Assembly (NCBI GenBank): GCA_036852015.1
Contig: JAANDG010000342.1
Span: 62,001-126,000, forward strand
DNA: 64,000 nucleotides
Direction: 5' to 3'
Source of the DNA: Pelodera strongyloides
Taxonomy: Eukaryota; Nematoda; Chromadorea; Rhabditida; Rhabditidae
The stretch's first letter is position 1, and the number at the start of each line of letters is the position of its first letter. Made by a program: the position numbers and the translations under genes. Shown here piece by piece: positions 12,110-25,100 of this stretch. The notes beneath the pieces were generated by a model. The model saw only the letters and a program-made list of their open reading frames with translations, was not told the DNA's origin and ran no database searches.

Positions 12110-12952
12110 TTTCGGAGATGGTCGCTTAGTTGAGAGTCGAACCGTAAATTACCACTGATACGTTTCACCCAAATCTATATATTTGCATTTGCCTCCGGAG
12201 ATGGTCAAAGCCAATCCGGAGATGGTTGATGCGTAATTTTACGCATAGATTTATAGCCTGTAGCTGTCCCATCAATGACAAATAAGTTTGTAACACTTTT
12301 TCATAATTTATCGGTAGTTTGAACGGTTTAGGATGTATTATAATTATAATGTCGTTTAATTTAAGTGAAATATGGGTCGAATCCATAATTGGTTGCAATT
12401 TATGTCTCTTAGATGTTTGCATTTTATTTTCCTAGATATTTGGATTAGTTGATTAGTGGGATTATTTATTATATATAATAGCTCCTACTCTTTGCGTATT
12501 GGTGTATACTTACAATTTAGATGATAGAAAGATGATGCATGGAATCATTATTTCTGAAGTTTTATCCTATCATCTGTGATCCCTTACAGTAAATTTTTGC
12601 GCCAAAGTTTTGTTTCAGCTCCGTTTTGTTGGTTTTTCAGAACCAGGCTCAAGCTATATTTTATCTTTACAATATTGCTATGTACTGCGCCGATACGGTA
12701 GTTACTTCAAGTTACATCTGTTTTTTTAATTGAGAATTGTGAGCTACCGTAGTGTCTACAAATGTTGGTGTATGTAGTGGATTTTTGTTAGGTGCATCAT
12801 ATAGGTACACTAAAGTTGTAATATAAGTACAGTTTAACATTGCTAGTGACGCCTTTTTTGCTCTTTGTCGTATTTTATCCTTGAATTTTCGTATTGTTGA
12901 TGTTTGGTTGAAATGATGATAGCTATCAGTTGTTTGATGCACATGTTTCAGA
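12110..12952. other. Spacer between clpp-1 and pfd-2
   Basis: About 840 bp. The first about 140 bases are repeat-like, with several GGAGATGGT and ATGCGTAAT motifs. The rest is AT-rich with no supported gene. It ends in the TGTTTCAG acceptor just before the pfd-2 ATG. Confidence 0.6.
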
Positions 12953-15748
12953 ATGGCTGCCTCTTCAGACAAAGAAATGGCAGAGCAGCAAAAGTTGATT
13001 CAAGAATTCCAACGGATGCGTGAAGGTCAACAAGGCATTGCAGAGGAATTGACGCGTATTGAAGAGGAGAAGCGAGAGTTTTCGTGAGTTATCTTTGAAG
13101 AGATTAACACTATTCATGGTTTTGTGATAATAACTGCACTCCTACCCTCTGCACTCCTACCCTCTGCACTCCTACCCTCTGCACTCCTACCCTCTGCACT
13201 CCTACCCTCTGCCTCACTCCTACCCTCTGCCACTCCTACCCTCTGCCACTCCTACCCTCTGCCACTCCTACCCTCTGCCTTGACAGCGAGCGGTCGTGTG
13301 TCCACCAAAATGATCTGTCCTAATGATCAGACCCCTATTTCTCGTCCCGATATTTCTATTCGACAAACAATCACCGAATTATTCACTGATCTGAAGGCCT
13401 TCATTCGAGAAGAACTCAAGGAATCATTCCGCCGTACTGAACTCAAGAATCAATTCGTCGTACTCAACGTGGAGGAGAGCAAAGGGGTGAGTTATGACTT
13501 TGATATTGTTTCCAAGATCATGTCTTTGTCGAATAACTCACCCGGCTCCTTTCAAATTCTGGGCCGTATAGGCAAATTCCGCAATAATTTTATTCGCCCT
13601 ATCATTTGCTGTATGAATCCCGGCTGCCGCCTTCCCTATTTTAAGGAACTATCTACGAAGCTCAAGTCCATCCCAGAACTCTCTCACATCATGGTTCGTC
13701 GTGCCGAAACACCGCAGCAACGTCACGAAGGATTTCTTCGTCGTCAAGCTGCACGAGCACAGTCAGAGGTCAAAGTCCAACCAGAATCCTCAGCTGAGTT
13801 GCCTATGACCCCACAGGCAATTGAACAACCTCGACAGGAAATAAATGAGCAATTGCCCCCGCCCAATTTGTCACCCGAAGTGACACCGCAGTTATCCTCC
13901 CCTCAGGTGCTCGTAAATGAGGCAATTGCCGATACCGAACAATTGCCGTCAGCTGACCCAATGTTAGACATTATTGCTTGTATTGCACAAACATTAACAA
14001 AATCGTTAGATAAGAAATCTAAATGAAGATGTTATAAAGTTTCGGAAAATGAATGAATAATAGATAATTTTATATAATTTATTCTTTATAGTAATATGTA
14101 TGATCTTTATGATAATGTATATTAGTTTGGACCCTTGTTAGTAGGAACTGTTGTGAAGCCGTTCGTCTTAGGGTATCCTTTTGATTGCATATGTTTCTAT
14201 GTATGTATCAATAAACTATTATATAATCGTAATTAGTCGGATATGTATATTAGTTAAAAAATAAGTAAATAAAGTTACAGCAATATAAGGAAAAGTGTAG
14301 AGTATTGATAGATAAAGTGTATCATGTTCTTTAACATGATACCCCGTTTTGGGGGGCGGCTTCGGGGTTGTCCGAAGCCTTCTAACTTTGTTACCCAAGT
14401 ATGCTCATTTTTACACTAACAGACGCTAGCGGATGTTGAGCGGTTATTCCTTTTCTGTCCATTCCTGAAGCCTCCGGTTTTCTTTAGTAGAGATACGGTT
14501 TTAGCATAGATACGGTTTTTATGTATATGTACGGTGAAGTTAAGATGAAGTTCGTTTTCGATAGGTATTTATTTTCGAAAGCTCACAAACACAATGTTTC
14601 AATGTTGTGACTTTAACTGACTGTGAGGTCGTTTGCCATTCTTCCATCGTTGTAAACTTTGAGCGAAATTTTCTAGTATTCTAAAGTTCGGGTATTTAGA
14701 GCCGGGTTTTTCTGAACTCTGATCCTTCACTTATTCAGTCGAGTTCGAGTTACTTTGCTTATTCAGACGAGTTATCGATCTGCTCAAGGACATGGACCCA
14801 AAAGCAAATTGTTTTCACTTGATTAGTGACACTCTTGTCGAACAGAATGTGGGCGCGGTGCTTCCTTTTCTGGAGAAAAACTTGAAAAATGTATGTTAAT
14901 CAACTTGTAGTAAATTTTTGTGGATCAAATAACGATACATGATATGATTTGTCTTTTGTATTGTTTAATACTTTAATAATTACAAAGTTGGTCGTTTTTA
15001 GCATAATTGATGTTAATAGAATCGATTATTCATTGTTGATCTTATTCTGTGTCCACTTGTAAATAATACTTTAGCTCGGTACCGTTGCCGACAACTTAAA
15101 TAAGACTTTGGTGGATAGGGGAAAGGAGCTGAATGAATTCCGCACCAAGCACAACATTCGAATTCTTTCCGAGAAGGAGTCACAGGAGATCAGGGTACGT
15201 TTTTTAATATTTTACCTATCTCTATGGTTGTATTGGAGGCGGATGGATATTAAACTTTGGCCTTTAATTAGCATCATATTACATCAATTTATCATTTCAC
15301 GAATTGTTATACATACACCGGTCAGTACGTCGAAAAGGTATCCTGTGAATATGATTCTTCAGAATTCCCGACCGCGCATATTACATTTAAAGCGAAATAC
15401 CGGCCGGTTTTTGAAACGTACCGTGGGCAACTGATTTCTAACGTATTTGGGCTAATTTGCTCGAATCAGCTCGATTTTTTATTCTAATTTATGTTCATTT
15501 GCATATGCTTCATAAGAATGCGGGTGTACTCGATTCGAGTACACCAGCATACTTCTCGCTGCGTTTCAAAAACCGGCCAGTATTTCGCTTTAAAAAGGGA
15601 AACTGCACCGCTAGTATGCTAGTAACTTCATGATGTTAGAAACACCCGTGTGAGGTCCGCATGGGGGATTCACTATTACTATTTCAACTATGAAATTTAG
15701 GAACGACAAATGGCTGCTGCAATGGCTCAACGCGGCGAAGCAAAATAA
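12953..15748 (+). CDS. pfd-2: Prefoldin subunit 2
   Basis: Exons 12953-13083, 14767-14890, 15075-15194 and 15701-15748 give 140 residues. Prefoldin is a six-subunit cytosolic co-chaperone that delivers unfolded actin and tubulin to the CCT chaperonin, and one CCT subunit is encoded 20 kb downstream. As a beta-type subunit it should have two coiled-coil helices joined by a hairpin. The first helix is residues 8-44 ([22 protein letters not shown]). The hairpin contains [20 protein letters not shown], which matches the family's conserved CFRLVGGVLVERTV region. The second helix follows ([16 protein letters not shown] to SEKESQEI). The ATG lies one base after a TTTCAG acceptor. Intron 1 (1.7 kb) contains a retroelement ORF; intron 3 a family-A element. 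Confidence 0.93.
13124..14026 (+). CDS. Retroelement ORF1-like protein inside pfd-2 intron 1
   Basis: A 300-codon open frame lies wholly within intron 1 of pfd-2, on the same strand. Its first about 55 codons are a tandem DNA repeat (LLPSA units), so Met63 at 13310 is the more natural start. Residues 82-110 are helical and charged ([20 protein letters not shown]). They lead into [10 protein letters not shown], then [24 protein letters not shown] and an [13 protein letters not shown] motif. This order, a nucleic-acid-binding fold followed by an R-x-T-P/ER motif, resembles ORF1 proteins of nematode LINE elements. The tail is Pro/Gln/Glu-rich, ending in a leucine-rich helix. No reverse transcriptase follows, so it is a stranded ORF1, a domesticated gene or a 3'-deleted element. 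The family assignment is inference. Confidence 0.5.
   Translation: MIITALLPSALLPSALLPSALLPSALLPSASLLPSATPTLCHSYPLPLLPSALTASGRVSTKMICPNDQTPISRPDISIRQTITELFTDLKAFIREELKESFRRTELKNQFVVLNVEESKGVSYDFDIVSKIMSLSNNSPGSFQILGRIGKFRNNFIRPIICCMNPGCRLPYFKELSTKLKSIPELSHIMVRRAETPQQRHEGFLRRQAARAQSEVKVQPESSAELPMTPQAIEQPRQEINEQLPPPNLSPEVTPQLSSPQVLVNEAIADTEQLPSADPMLDIIACIAQTLTKSLDKKSK
13136..13280. repeat. 15-bp minisatellite (GCACTCCTACCCTCT)
   Basis: About nine units: five exact 15-mers followed by 16- to 18-base variants with extra bases. It provides the LLPSA-repeat start of the ORF that follows; the length variants shift the frame within the array. Confidence 0.9.
15387..15594. mobile_element. Family-A miniature element
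   Basis: About 208 bp with TTAAAGCGAAATACCGGCCG at the left and CCGGCCAGTATTTCGCTTTA at the right. It has an extra short palindrome (ACTCGATTCGAGT) near the right arm. It lies in intron 3 of pfd-2. Confidence 0.85.
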
Positions 15749-16190
15749 TTCCGGATACTTTTTATTTATGAATTGGCATCTTTCTTCTTTACAGTAGCTT
15801 TATGCTCTACCATATCCGTGTCCGTGTCGAACCTTTGAGAACATTCAGATCAGATATAACAGAGCCCATTTGGCTTTATTTTTGAGGATTTATACCAGTT
15901 TTGCTTTTTAAAACCGAAATTGAACCCATTGGATTGATCCCGCTCTTTATGTTATACTTTGCACGTTTCTTTCTCACCCGCACTTTTTTCTCATTTTGTT
16001 GAATTTCATTGTTTGTTCATTAAATGCTTTTAATTACATGTAATCAACTATAATGTATCATTGTAGATGACAAAGTTTCGATCTTTGCTATATCTCTATT
16101 CGTTTCTCTTACTCAGTTCCTCATTTACAGTTTTTTCTACGATGTTGTTTTAATTGAAAGAAGTATATTTGTTATTATTTGCAGTCTGAG
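15749..16190. other. Spacer between pfd-2 and the DDX49-type helicase
   Basis: Only about 440 bp, the shortest spacer in the five-gene run. T-rich, with a TTGCAG acceptor six bases before the next ATG and no TATA box that I can see. This suits an operon spacer. Confidence 0.5.
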
Positions 16191-19100
16191 ATGGCGCGGC
16201 AGGCGACAAGTAGTAAAGGAGCAAGTGGAAAAGTTGAGGTAAGCTTTACGTATTTTATTTTCTTGTTCATTGTTTCATTTGTGGGACATTGTTTTGCTTA
16301 ATGCTGCTTGACTTCTGCTGACACGTATGCCAAACGAAATGATCATTTTGTTCCCTAAGGGATATGGTAGTTGGTTTGTTAAGCCGAAGCATATACACAT
16401 ACATTTGATTTTAGTTCGTAGGAATACGGCAGTGTATGTTTCAATTAACATGTACAGTACCATATCGCTATTTCGGTTGACGTGTGATTGGCTCCGATTT
16501 CTGATAATTTAGGAAACTAAAAGGAAGAAGGTAGTGGTTGAGGAACAGCCTGCTCAGTCTTCTTCCGAAGAAGATGACGAGGAAGAGAGTGTTGGAGAAG
16601 GAGAGGGATCAGAGGAGGAAGTGGAGGAGAGTTCAGACGAATACGTCGAAGATGAAGAGAATCCAGACACGTGTGGTACTAGCAGTGAGAAGAAGAGAGT
16701 AGGAGGAGAGAGGGAGGAATTAGAGGAGGAGGAAGAAGATGATGATGAAGAGGAGGATGAGGATGAAGAAGGAGAAGAGGAGGATGACCAGGATGAAGAT
16801 AGTGGCCAGGAAGAAGACGGGGAGGAGGAAGAAGAAGAAGAAGAGGAACCACGGAAGAAAAAGCTAGAAGAGGGAGATGAACTGGGTATGAGTTTGTGAT
16901 TTTGTTTGGTGTCGAAGTCTTGTCGGCTGTAGATGGGAGTTTCTATAGCATGTTTTTCTTGAACCCAACTACCCAACAGTGAAAGTGTTTAGGTGAAGAA
17001 TGCTGCTAGAGGGTCACGGGTATTTTATGTATTACAACGATTCTTACAGCCAAATCTTTGGTTTTCAGATATTGGAAAACACAAACCCGAAGTTCAGCCT
17101 GTGCAGATTGATGTGCAAGAAGTAAAGTTAACGTGGTCAGATCTCGGTCTTTCTGGCTGGATTGTGGAACAGATGAGAGCGCTCCAGTTGCGTAAACCCA
17201 CTCCGGTTCAGGTAAACAATGTTAAATTGTCATAGTTTCTATTTCAGTTGTTGCCATAGCCTAACCCCGTCGGCTAACTATCCGACGAAACCACCTTCCT
17301 AATTAGCATACTGCATACGAGCTTCCTTTTATTTAGGCATACTGTATTCCGAAGGTCATTGATGGTAGCGACGTTCTGGGATGTGCTAAGACGGGTACGG
17401 GAAAGACGCTAGCTTTTGCCTTGCCGATTCTCAATGAGGTATTTGTTTGTTGTGAACTACGAGAAAAAAATCCCCCTTGCTTTGATTTTCGGTGAACTAG
17501 TAACTAATCTAGAGGACCAATCGCAAGAGTTTGAGCTTTGCTTATTTACAAACTGTGTGAAACATCTAGACCTAGATTAAAAAGCGAAATTATCTCAGCT
17601 CAATGGGTTGTTCGACCACTTAGCTCTTGTATATGCACAGGATTTCTGCCTTTAATATTTCAAATTTGATTAGCTGATCATTTGCGGCAAAATGAAGAAG
17701 TACGGTAGATAGTTGGCATGATTTCCTTTTTTCCAGCTAGCAGTTGATCCATATGGAGTGTTCGCTCTGGTCCTCACACCCACCCGAGAATTGGCCTTGC
17801 AAATTGTCGATCAGTTCAGGGCCGTTGGAAAGCCCATTGGACTAAAGGTCTATTGCGTGATTGGAGGAACTGACAGTGTAAGAAGCATCTATTTCACTTT
17901 CTTTGGTAATCTACTGTGCTTTAGTCTTCCAGTCTTAACGCGGTACTCTGTACTCTATTAACAGTCTTTCTTTTGGGAGCCTTTTTGTCGTCCGCGATAC
18001 CGTAGTCTCTATTAAGCGACTTGTAAGAGTCCTTAGCGTCCTGTAGTATTGTAGACTCCTGACAGTCGATACTTCATTTCCAGTCTGTCGTTTCTTTATT
18101 CTGTATTATCAGTCTTGTAGTCTTAGGCTTAGGCATAGGCTTGTGTGTTGCAGACGAAGCAGACCCAAGCACTCTCTTCTCGTCCACATGTGGTTGTGGC
18201 CACTCCAGGCAGACTCGCCGAATTGCTCCTTTGTCATCGGGATTCTATCCGTGAGTTTTAGTTAAATTTGCTTGAGTTTAAAGCGAATGTCAACCCGGTT
18301 TTGCATGTTGGGCTCCTTCACTTCATCTAAGTTTAAGTTCCTTCTTTATTAAGGTCTAGGTTGGTATCCCAAATTTTCTAGTTTTCCGCTCATTGGGTGC
18401 ACGTAGCCATGTGGAACCGAACGATGTGTAGATAACATAGGTATCTGGTCTTTGTACGTTGGTATTAAAATTAAAATGTAAGTGTGCTACCTCAAATTGG
18501 TCACTTTGTTCGCTTACGGTTTGTTTGCCCTCTACCAGTTTTGTTTCAGTCGGAGCGTTTAAGCGCCTTCGCTATTTTGTACTCGATGAAGCGGATCAAA
18601 TGTTGACTGAAGGTTTTGCGAAAGAGGTATGGTAATTTATGCTGTTCTCTGCCAAATAATTGTTGTTACATCTTGAACAAGTCCACTGATATATCAGTTA
18701 CTAGATCCTATATGTGTGTTACTAGAAACATCTCAAATTGTTTATTTTTTAGTTGAAAATTATCTTTGCCGCTCTTCCGAAACAACGTCAAACACTGTTG
18801 TTCAGTGCCACTATCACATCAGCTATCAGTCAGTTGCACAAGGTTGGTGATTACTTTTATAATTTTTCAATTCGACATATAAATTCGATTTGCTTTCCTC
18901 CAAGGTTTAGTGTATACTGTAAAAAGTAACAAGATTGTTTTTAACTATAAACGGAAATTCGAATTTTATTTTATCTGTTTCGTTGGTTTTCTTACAATTG
19001 ATTTGACATTTTTCCTCTGCTTTATAGTGTTGGAGTTATGCATTATTCCTTTAGGTTTCAACGAGGAAACCGTACTTCTTCGAGGATAAAACGGATAAAG

Positions 19101-22100
19101 ATCAGGCTACTGTAGAAAAATTGGAACAAAAGTTTATTCTTTGCCCGAGAGATGTTTTGGATGCATACCTGGTATGTTTTTAGTGCGTGCTTGTGTGTGC
19201 GTGTGTGCATGTGTGTGTGCGTGCGTGTGCGTGTTTTTGTGTGTGTGTGTGTGTGTTTTATATGTGTGTGTGCGTGCGTGTGTCTGTGTGTGCGTGTGCG
19301 TGTCTGTCCGCGAAGGAGAGTCGTGCAGATAGCGTTCTAATATTATGTCTTAAAATTTTTTAGGTGTACGTCGTGAAGAATTACTGTGAACGAAATGAGG
19401 AGTCATCCGTAATCGTGTTCTGTGAGTCCTGCAGGGAATGCCAAGCTTTAGCCATTATGTTCAATAATCTAGGTTTTAAGGTATGTTCGTTTTTGATATG
19501 GTTCTCGTATAGAAACAGCTCATGGAAGTGTACGAGACTGATTTTGTTTGTAACTGCCTCTGATCAAAAAGAAAGTCCTATTTTATGGTTTACTGAAGTG
19601 CCCTTTAGCCAATGGACCTTTGAATAACCTGCGCAGATTCACGCTGAAAAGATTCATTTATTCATACTTACGTCCGCCTCTCATCGCTTCTGGCCTTGTC
19701 TAATTGTATGAATATATGATCTTTCTTATCTACTTTCCTTCCGAGGTTCTTTCTATTATACACTTCCTCTATTTAGTCAATATTGTACTTGTAGGTCGGG
19801 TCGCTGCACGCAATGATCTCCCAGAAGGACCGTAATTCGTCCCTGCACCGTTTCCGTTCCAGTACATTGAGAGTGCTCGTTTGCACCGATGTGGCGTCCC
19901 GTGGATTGGATATTCCACATGTGAGCCTTTACCTTGAATACCTTGAAGACCGTTATATCAGCTGTTGGCTCGCCAACAGCGCAGGTCGCAACTACGCCAT
20001 GAAGACCTGCATCTTGCGATGCGATTCCATGCACGTCCAAATGATTTAACCATCGGGTCTGCCCATCTCGTTGGCGGTCGCCCTTGAGGACGCTTGTAAT
20101 CGCGGGGACGCCATTCTGTGACCCGAGTGGTCCATCGATTGTCATTTCTACGAATGACATGACCAGCCCATCGATGTTTCGAGCTGTATATCCTATCATT
20201 ATATCATCTACGCCGGACTTTTCTCGAAGTGTGACGTTTGACATACGACCACGGAGGCGCGTGCCTACCATCTTACGCTCCATGGCTCTCTGGGTGACAA
20301 GTAAGGATTCTTCGTCTTTCTTTGTCGTGCACCAAGTTTCGGAAGCATAGGTCATTGCTGGCAGCACATGCGTGTTAAACACCTTGGCTTTCACTTCTTT
20401 TGAAAGCTTCACATTGGTGAGTACATCTCGTAGTTTCCAGAAAGCCTTCCACCAGACTGTTTACGCCGAGAGAGTTCGGCGGTGAGGCTGTTGCTGGGGT
20501 TAACCTCGCGTCCAAGGTAACATACTTCCCGACCTTTTCGAGCGTGCTGTTGCCAATACGTATGTCTGCACCGCCGTTTGGACAATGATCGTTAGCCATC
20601 CACTGTGTCTTGCCTGGGTGGGCTTCAAGACCGATTAGCGACGTTACTCGAATTAGTTCGTCTAGGTTTTCTGCAGTGTACATGGGTATTTGGCTATAAG
20701 AACCACATCATCGGCAAACAGTAAGAACTGTAGTGTTTCGCCGTCAATGTCATAACCACCGGACATGTTGGCGTCTCTCAAAGCACATTCCAGAGAAGCA
20801 GAAAACAGAGTGGGTGAATGACATCCCCTTGTTTGACTCCGCGCTCAACGGGCACCTTAACTGGTGTATGAAGGAGTTGGATGTCCGTGGCGCACTGGTT
20901 ATACAGCTCGTCTATCATAGACACGTAGCTTTCTGGCACTGCGTGATGTTTCAGAGCATTGAGGACCGCCTGCTTCTCAACCGAATCGAACGCCTTTTTG
21001 AAGTCGACAAACAACATACAGAGGGGCATCTTGTACTCCCTAGACCGCTCGATAACTTGACACACAGTGTGAATGTGGTCAATAGTCGAGTACCCGCCTC
21101 GAAAGCCTGCCTGCTCTCGTCTATTGCCTTCTTCCAGCCACTTGCTGATTCGGTTCAAGATGACGCGAGAAAACAGCTTTGACAGCTGTGACATCAACGC
21201 AATTGGACGATAGTTGTTTATGTCCTCTTTGCTTCCCTTCTTATGGATCAGGATGGTGTTACTACCTTTCCAGTTCTCAGGGACGATTTTCATTGAGAGG
21301 ATATTGTTGAACAACCTGCAAACTGCGGATAGAGCGGTCTTCGGAGCGTACTTGAGGAGATCAATGGAAATGCCATCATTGCCAGGAGCCCTGTTATTAG
21401 GCATTCTCTTCAAAGCATGTTCAACCTCGCTCTCCATGAACTCCGGCACGTCCTCATTCACTTCAATGCCTGATTTCGGAACACGCTTCTTCGAAGCAAA
21501 GAGATCCCCATAGAAATCTTTGATGATATCGGCAATATCCTGGATCTTGGTCTTCAAAGTACCGTCTTTGTCCATCATGGCCACAGTTGCCTCCTTATGC
21601 AAGGAATAGCGTTGGCGTACTTTCTTTATGGACATAAGACGCTGGGCCGCTTCGAAAGCTTTAACCTCGTTAAAGTTCTTATAGTCTGCTTCAACCATCT
21701 TTCGTAGGTCGCGGCTGAGGCTCTGTACGTTTTGACCCTGATGTAGCCTTTTTCGTCTCTCACGGATCAATTCAATGGTCTTCGACGTCAGTCTTTCTCT
21801 AGGATGAGCACGAATGACCGGCTAGCCTCAGCTGATGCCCTCGCCAATTCCCGGCTCAGTTCGGAGTACGACTGAGGTGAACCGTACCTCGACAGTCCAC
21901 TTGGTTCATTATAGCACGGGCTAGACCCGGATCAACGTCTCCACGCCTGGAGGTGCGCCTTCTGAACTTAACAGAACCAAAGTCGATGATGGACTTGACC
22001 AAGCGGTGATCTGAACTTGAGCCGCACCAGCTTCTACCGACGATCTTACAGTCAACGACCCGATGGGCGTCGTTGCAAAGGACATAGTCCAGCTGTTTCT

Positions 22101-25100
22101 TTGCACCTTGCGGGCTCTGCCACGTCCAAAGTCTACGCTTTCGTTGTTGGAACATGGTGTTCAACACGTACATGCACTGACTTTCCGCAAAATCTGCTAG
22201 CCGTTGACCACGGTCATTACGGGTGTCTGCAGCGTAGTGCCCAACGTACGTCTCCCCATCGTCCCTGGGACCGATGGACGCGTTGAAGTCACCGACGACA
22301 AGCTTGACATGTGCACGACTGTTCGTCAGTTCTCGCTCAATGTCATCATAAAGCTCCTCCACGACCTCGTCGTCATACTCGCTGGTGGGAGCGTACACGT
22401 TAACAACGGTGAATGTCACACGTTTCACTTCGCCATGAAGGACCGCCACACGCGGGCTGACTGCTCTCATATCGCTGACATATGGCAGGTATTCTGGGGG
22501 GACTATGAAGCCCACACCGCCAGACCTCGACCTCTCCTCTCTGGCTCCAATGAGCACACGGTGGCCACTGTGCCAGGTCTTGCACTTGCTCTCCTTGGAC
22601 CGCGTCTCTTGGATAGCAACGATGCCAGCGTTCACATTATCGAGCTCGCCGATCAACTGATCGACATCAGCGTCCTTGTGCAGCGTCCGGGCGTTAAACG
22701 TAGATATATGAAAATAGGAAAAATTATGGTTCCCTACGGCCGTGAGATTGCTATAGCACCCCTGCCTTGCGGCGCACGGAACTCGGGGTCTTTGCTGATT
22801 TGACTTTGACATAGTTGGTTTTGGCAATACGTCCTGCGGGTGCCAATCTTCTCGCAGGACGCCCGCTCATTTCGCCGGCATTACCCGTTTCACCCCTACG
22901 GTGCGTTGAACCATGAGCATAGGATTGTAGGGGATGTGAGCCTTTAGAGTGATGTTATGTTTGAACCCTTTGTTTTGTCTGAATTTTCGAATGCCTTGTT
23001 TCGAAAGACGTTGCTTTTTTTACTAAATGATGGATGTATATACAATGAGAAGTAGAATGTGTGAAACACAGAGTTTACAAAGGAAATTGTGAAAAAATTT
23101 CCAAAGTTTCGTTACACTCCGCTTTGGTACTTATATCGTAGGATGTTTTGCAAACATGCAGTCTACTTGTTTCTTTTCTATTTTTTTTGTGTTAGGAGAC
23201 AGTCTGGAAATGACATAGTAGTGTATTTTTATAAATCTCTTTTCCAGGTCGATCTTATTGTTAATCATAACGTGCCTCGTTGCCCGAAGACGTATATTCA
23301 CAGAGTAGGAAGAGCTGCACGTGCGGGCAGGTATGTACACTTTTCTTCTTTATTTTATCTTTTTGGATTGGATATTACAGTTCTGTAATCTAGAATTGAC
23401 TTTATACTGGACTTCCATTTAGCTGTGCCTTGAACACTTGAACTTTGAGTCTAGATTACTATTAGTCTACAAATAGTCTTTACGTCGGAGTTTATGATTT
23501 TAAGGAATTCATTTACGTTCATTAGTGTCATTGTCAGATTTTAAATTGTTTTGTTTTATACTATGGTGAACTTGTTGTGTATTCAGTTATCATCAGTACT
23601 ATCATGTTAATGTGCTATTTATCTAAGATAATTTGTTTGTCATGCATAGTAAATTTGATTAATGTAAAAAAAATTTTAGATACGGATCCGCGCTCACGTT
23701 TGTCAGTCAGACGCAGTTGAAAAGACTGAAGGCGATCGAGGCGGTTACTGGAAAGCAAATGGATGAACAGCAAGTGAGTGACTTTCTTGTTCATCAGTTC
23801 AACTTTGAACCCTTGCGAGTTATTGTTTATCGTAAGCCTAAGCCCATCGTTGAATTTATCACCAAATTTCCTATGAGTCACACGCGAGCTTTATGCTCTG
23901 TTCCATGTTACAGCAGTTGATTTGGATTTCGGACTTGTTTCCTTGTTTGACACTAGTGTTTATATCATACACACATAAATCCTGGCTATTCTAAACGTCA
24001 ATTGTATGACTTGAAACCGAGACTTGTAGTAATTAATAATTTATTGACACATTATATAAAGTATATAAGTGTGCATCATATAAAATGATGATGAGAAGGT
24101 TGGCAAATTAAGCCACATGTAACGATTAGCTTGAGGTTCGTTTATAAGAAAAGATCTAGTAGACTAGGAGACTTGGAATGAATTTGGTTCAGTTGTGTGG
24201 TCTGTAATTGATTTGGAATTTTGAAACTGCCACGTTTTTAGTGTCTTTTTATAGGTGAACGACAAAATGGTGACCAAGTACGTAACGCAAGTGTTGGTGA
24301 GCAAGAGGGAGGCGGAACTTACATTGGATCAACAGGACTTTGGAAAGAAGAGGGATATTTTCTTGAGGAAGGATCTGATTATGGGTGGAATGGACCATGA
24401 AGAGGTATGGGAGTTTTGTTATAATCACGGAGCATGGAAGCATGATATTCTCTTTATGGCTTCATATTATATATGTAGTTTGCAGCCTTTTGTAATTGAA
24501 ATATCAATTATGTTGACGTTTGTTTCTAGAGCTTTTATGAACTCTTAGCGTACTAGTTATAAAGGCTTTTTTATATGGAGGTGCTTTACTAGTTACATAA
24601 CATAACATTTATTACGAACATAAAATGTCGCGCAAGTTTTGTCAAGGAAATACCAAATCGATCAATATAAAACGAGAAAATGCAATTCATCATTACATCA
24701 GTATCTTATGTTGTTACAGGCGGACCGTGAGGTTGAGCGACGAAAGAAGATCCGTGAGGATAAGGCGAAAGGAAAAGTGCAGAGGATAGGAGACCAGGTG
24801 AGAATTAAGATTCAAGATTCTGGGGCCATATTCCCCACTCCGATTCCCTCGGGGAAATATTCCCTGGGGACAGAAAATAGCGTTCAAATGTGAGACACGC
24901 AGAGAAAAAGACGGGTAATTGACTGGTGAATGTAGCCTGTGGAGTTTCGTAATTACCGTTAGCCATAACCCTGGATGATTATAACTGATTAGTATAAATT
25001 CATCAATGTTTCTTTCACATTTCGTAGAAAATATAAAACCTCGCTTTTCTTCAAAAATGAAGGAACTTTTGGTCGTTGTTGCTCCCAATATTTGTGTCTT

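Larger units (their letters stand above)
19932..22933 (-). mobile_element. RTE-type non-LTR retrotransposon in DDX49 intron 11
   Basis: A 3.0 kb element on the opposite strand to its host gene. Both ends are fixed by a perfect 13-bp target-site duplication, ATGTGAGCCTTTA, at 19919-19931 and 22934-22946. On the minus strand the order is an AP-type endonuclease, then reverse transcriptase, then the C-terminal region, with a short repeated 3' tail (TTCAAGGTATTCAAGGTA) and no poly(A). This is the layout of RTE-clade elements. The reading frame is broken at several points, so this copy looks inactive. A second, much more damaged copy lies at about 54145-55258. Confidence 0.9.

Noticed and set aside
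16554..16976. 140-codon minus-strand frame of Ser/Pro repeats
   Set aside because: It is the antisense shadow of the acidic exon of the DDX49-type gene.
19141..19340. Cys/Val-rich frames
   Set aside because: They translate a GT microsatellite in an intron.
20733..22803. Plus-strand frames across the DDX49 intron
   Set aside because: They are antisense shadows of the RTE endonuclease and reverse transcriptase.
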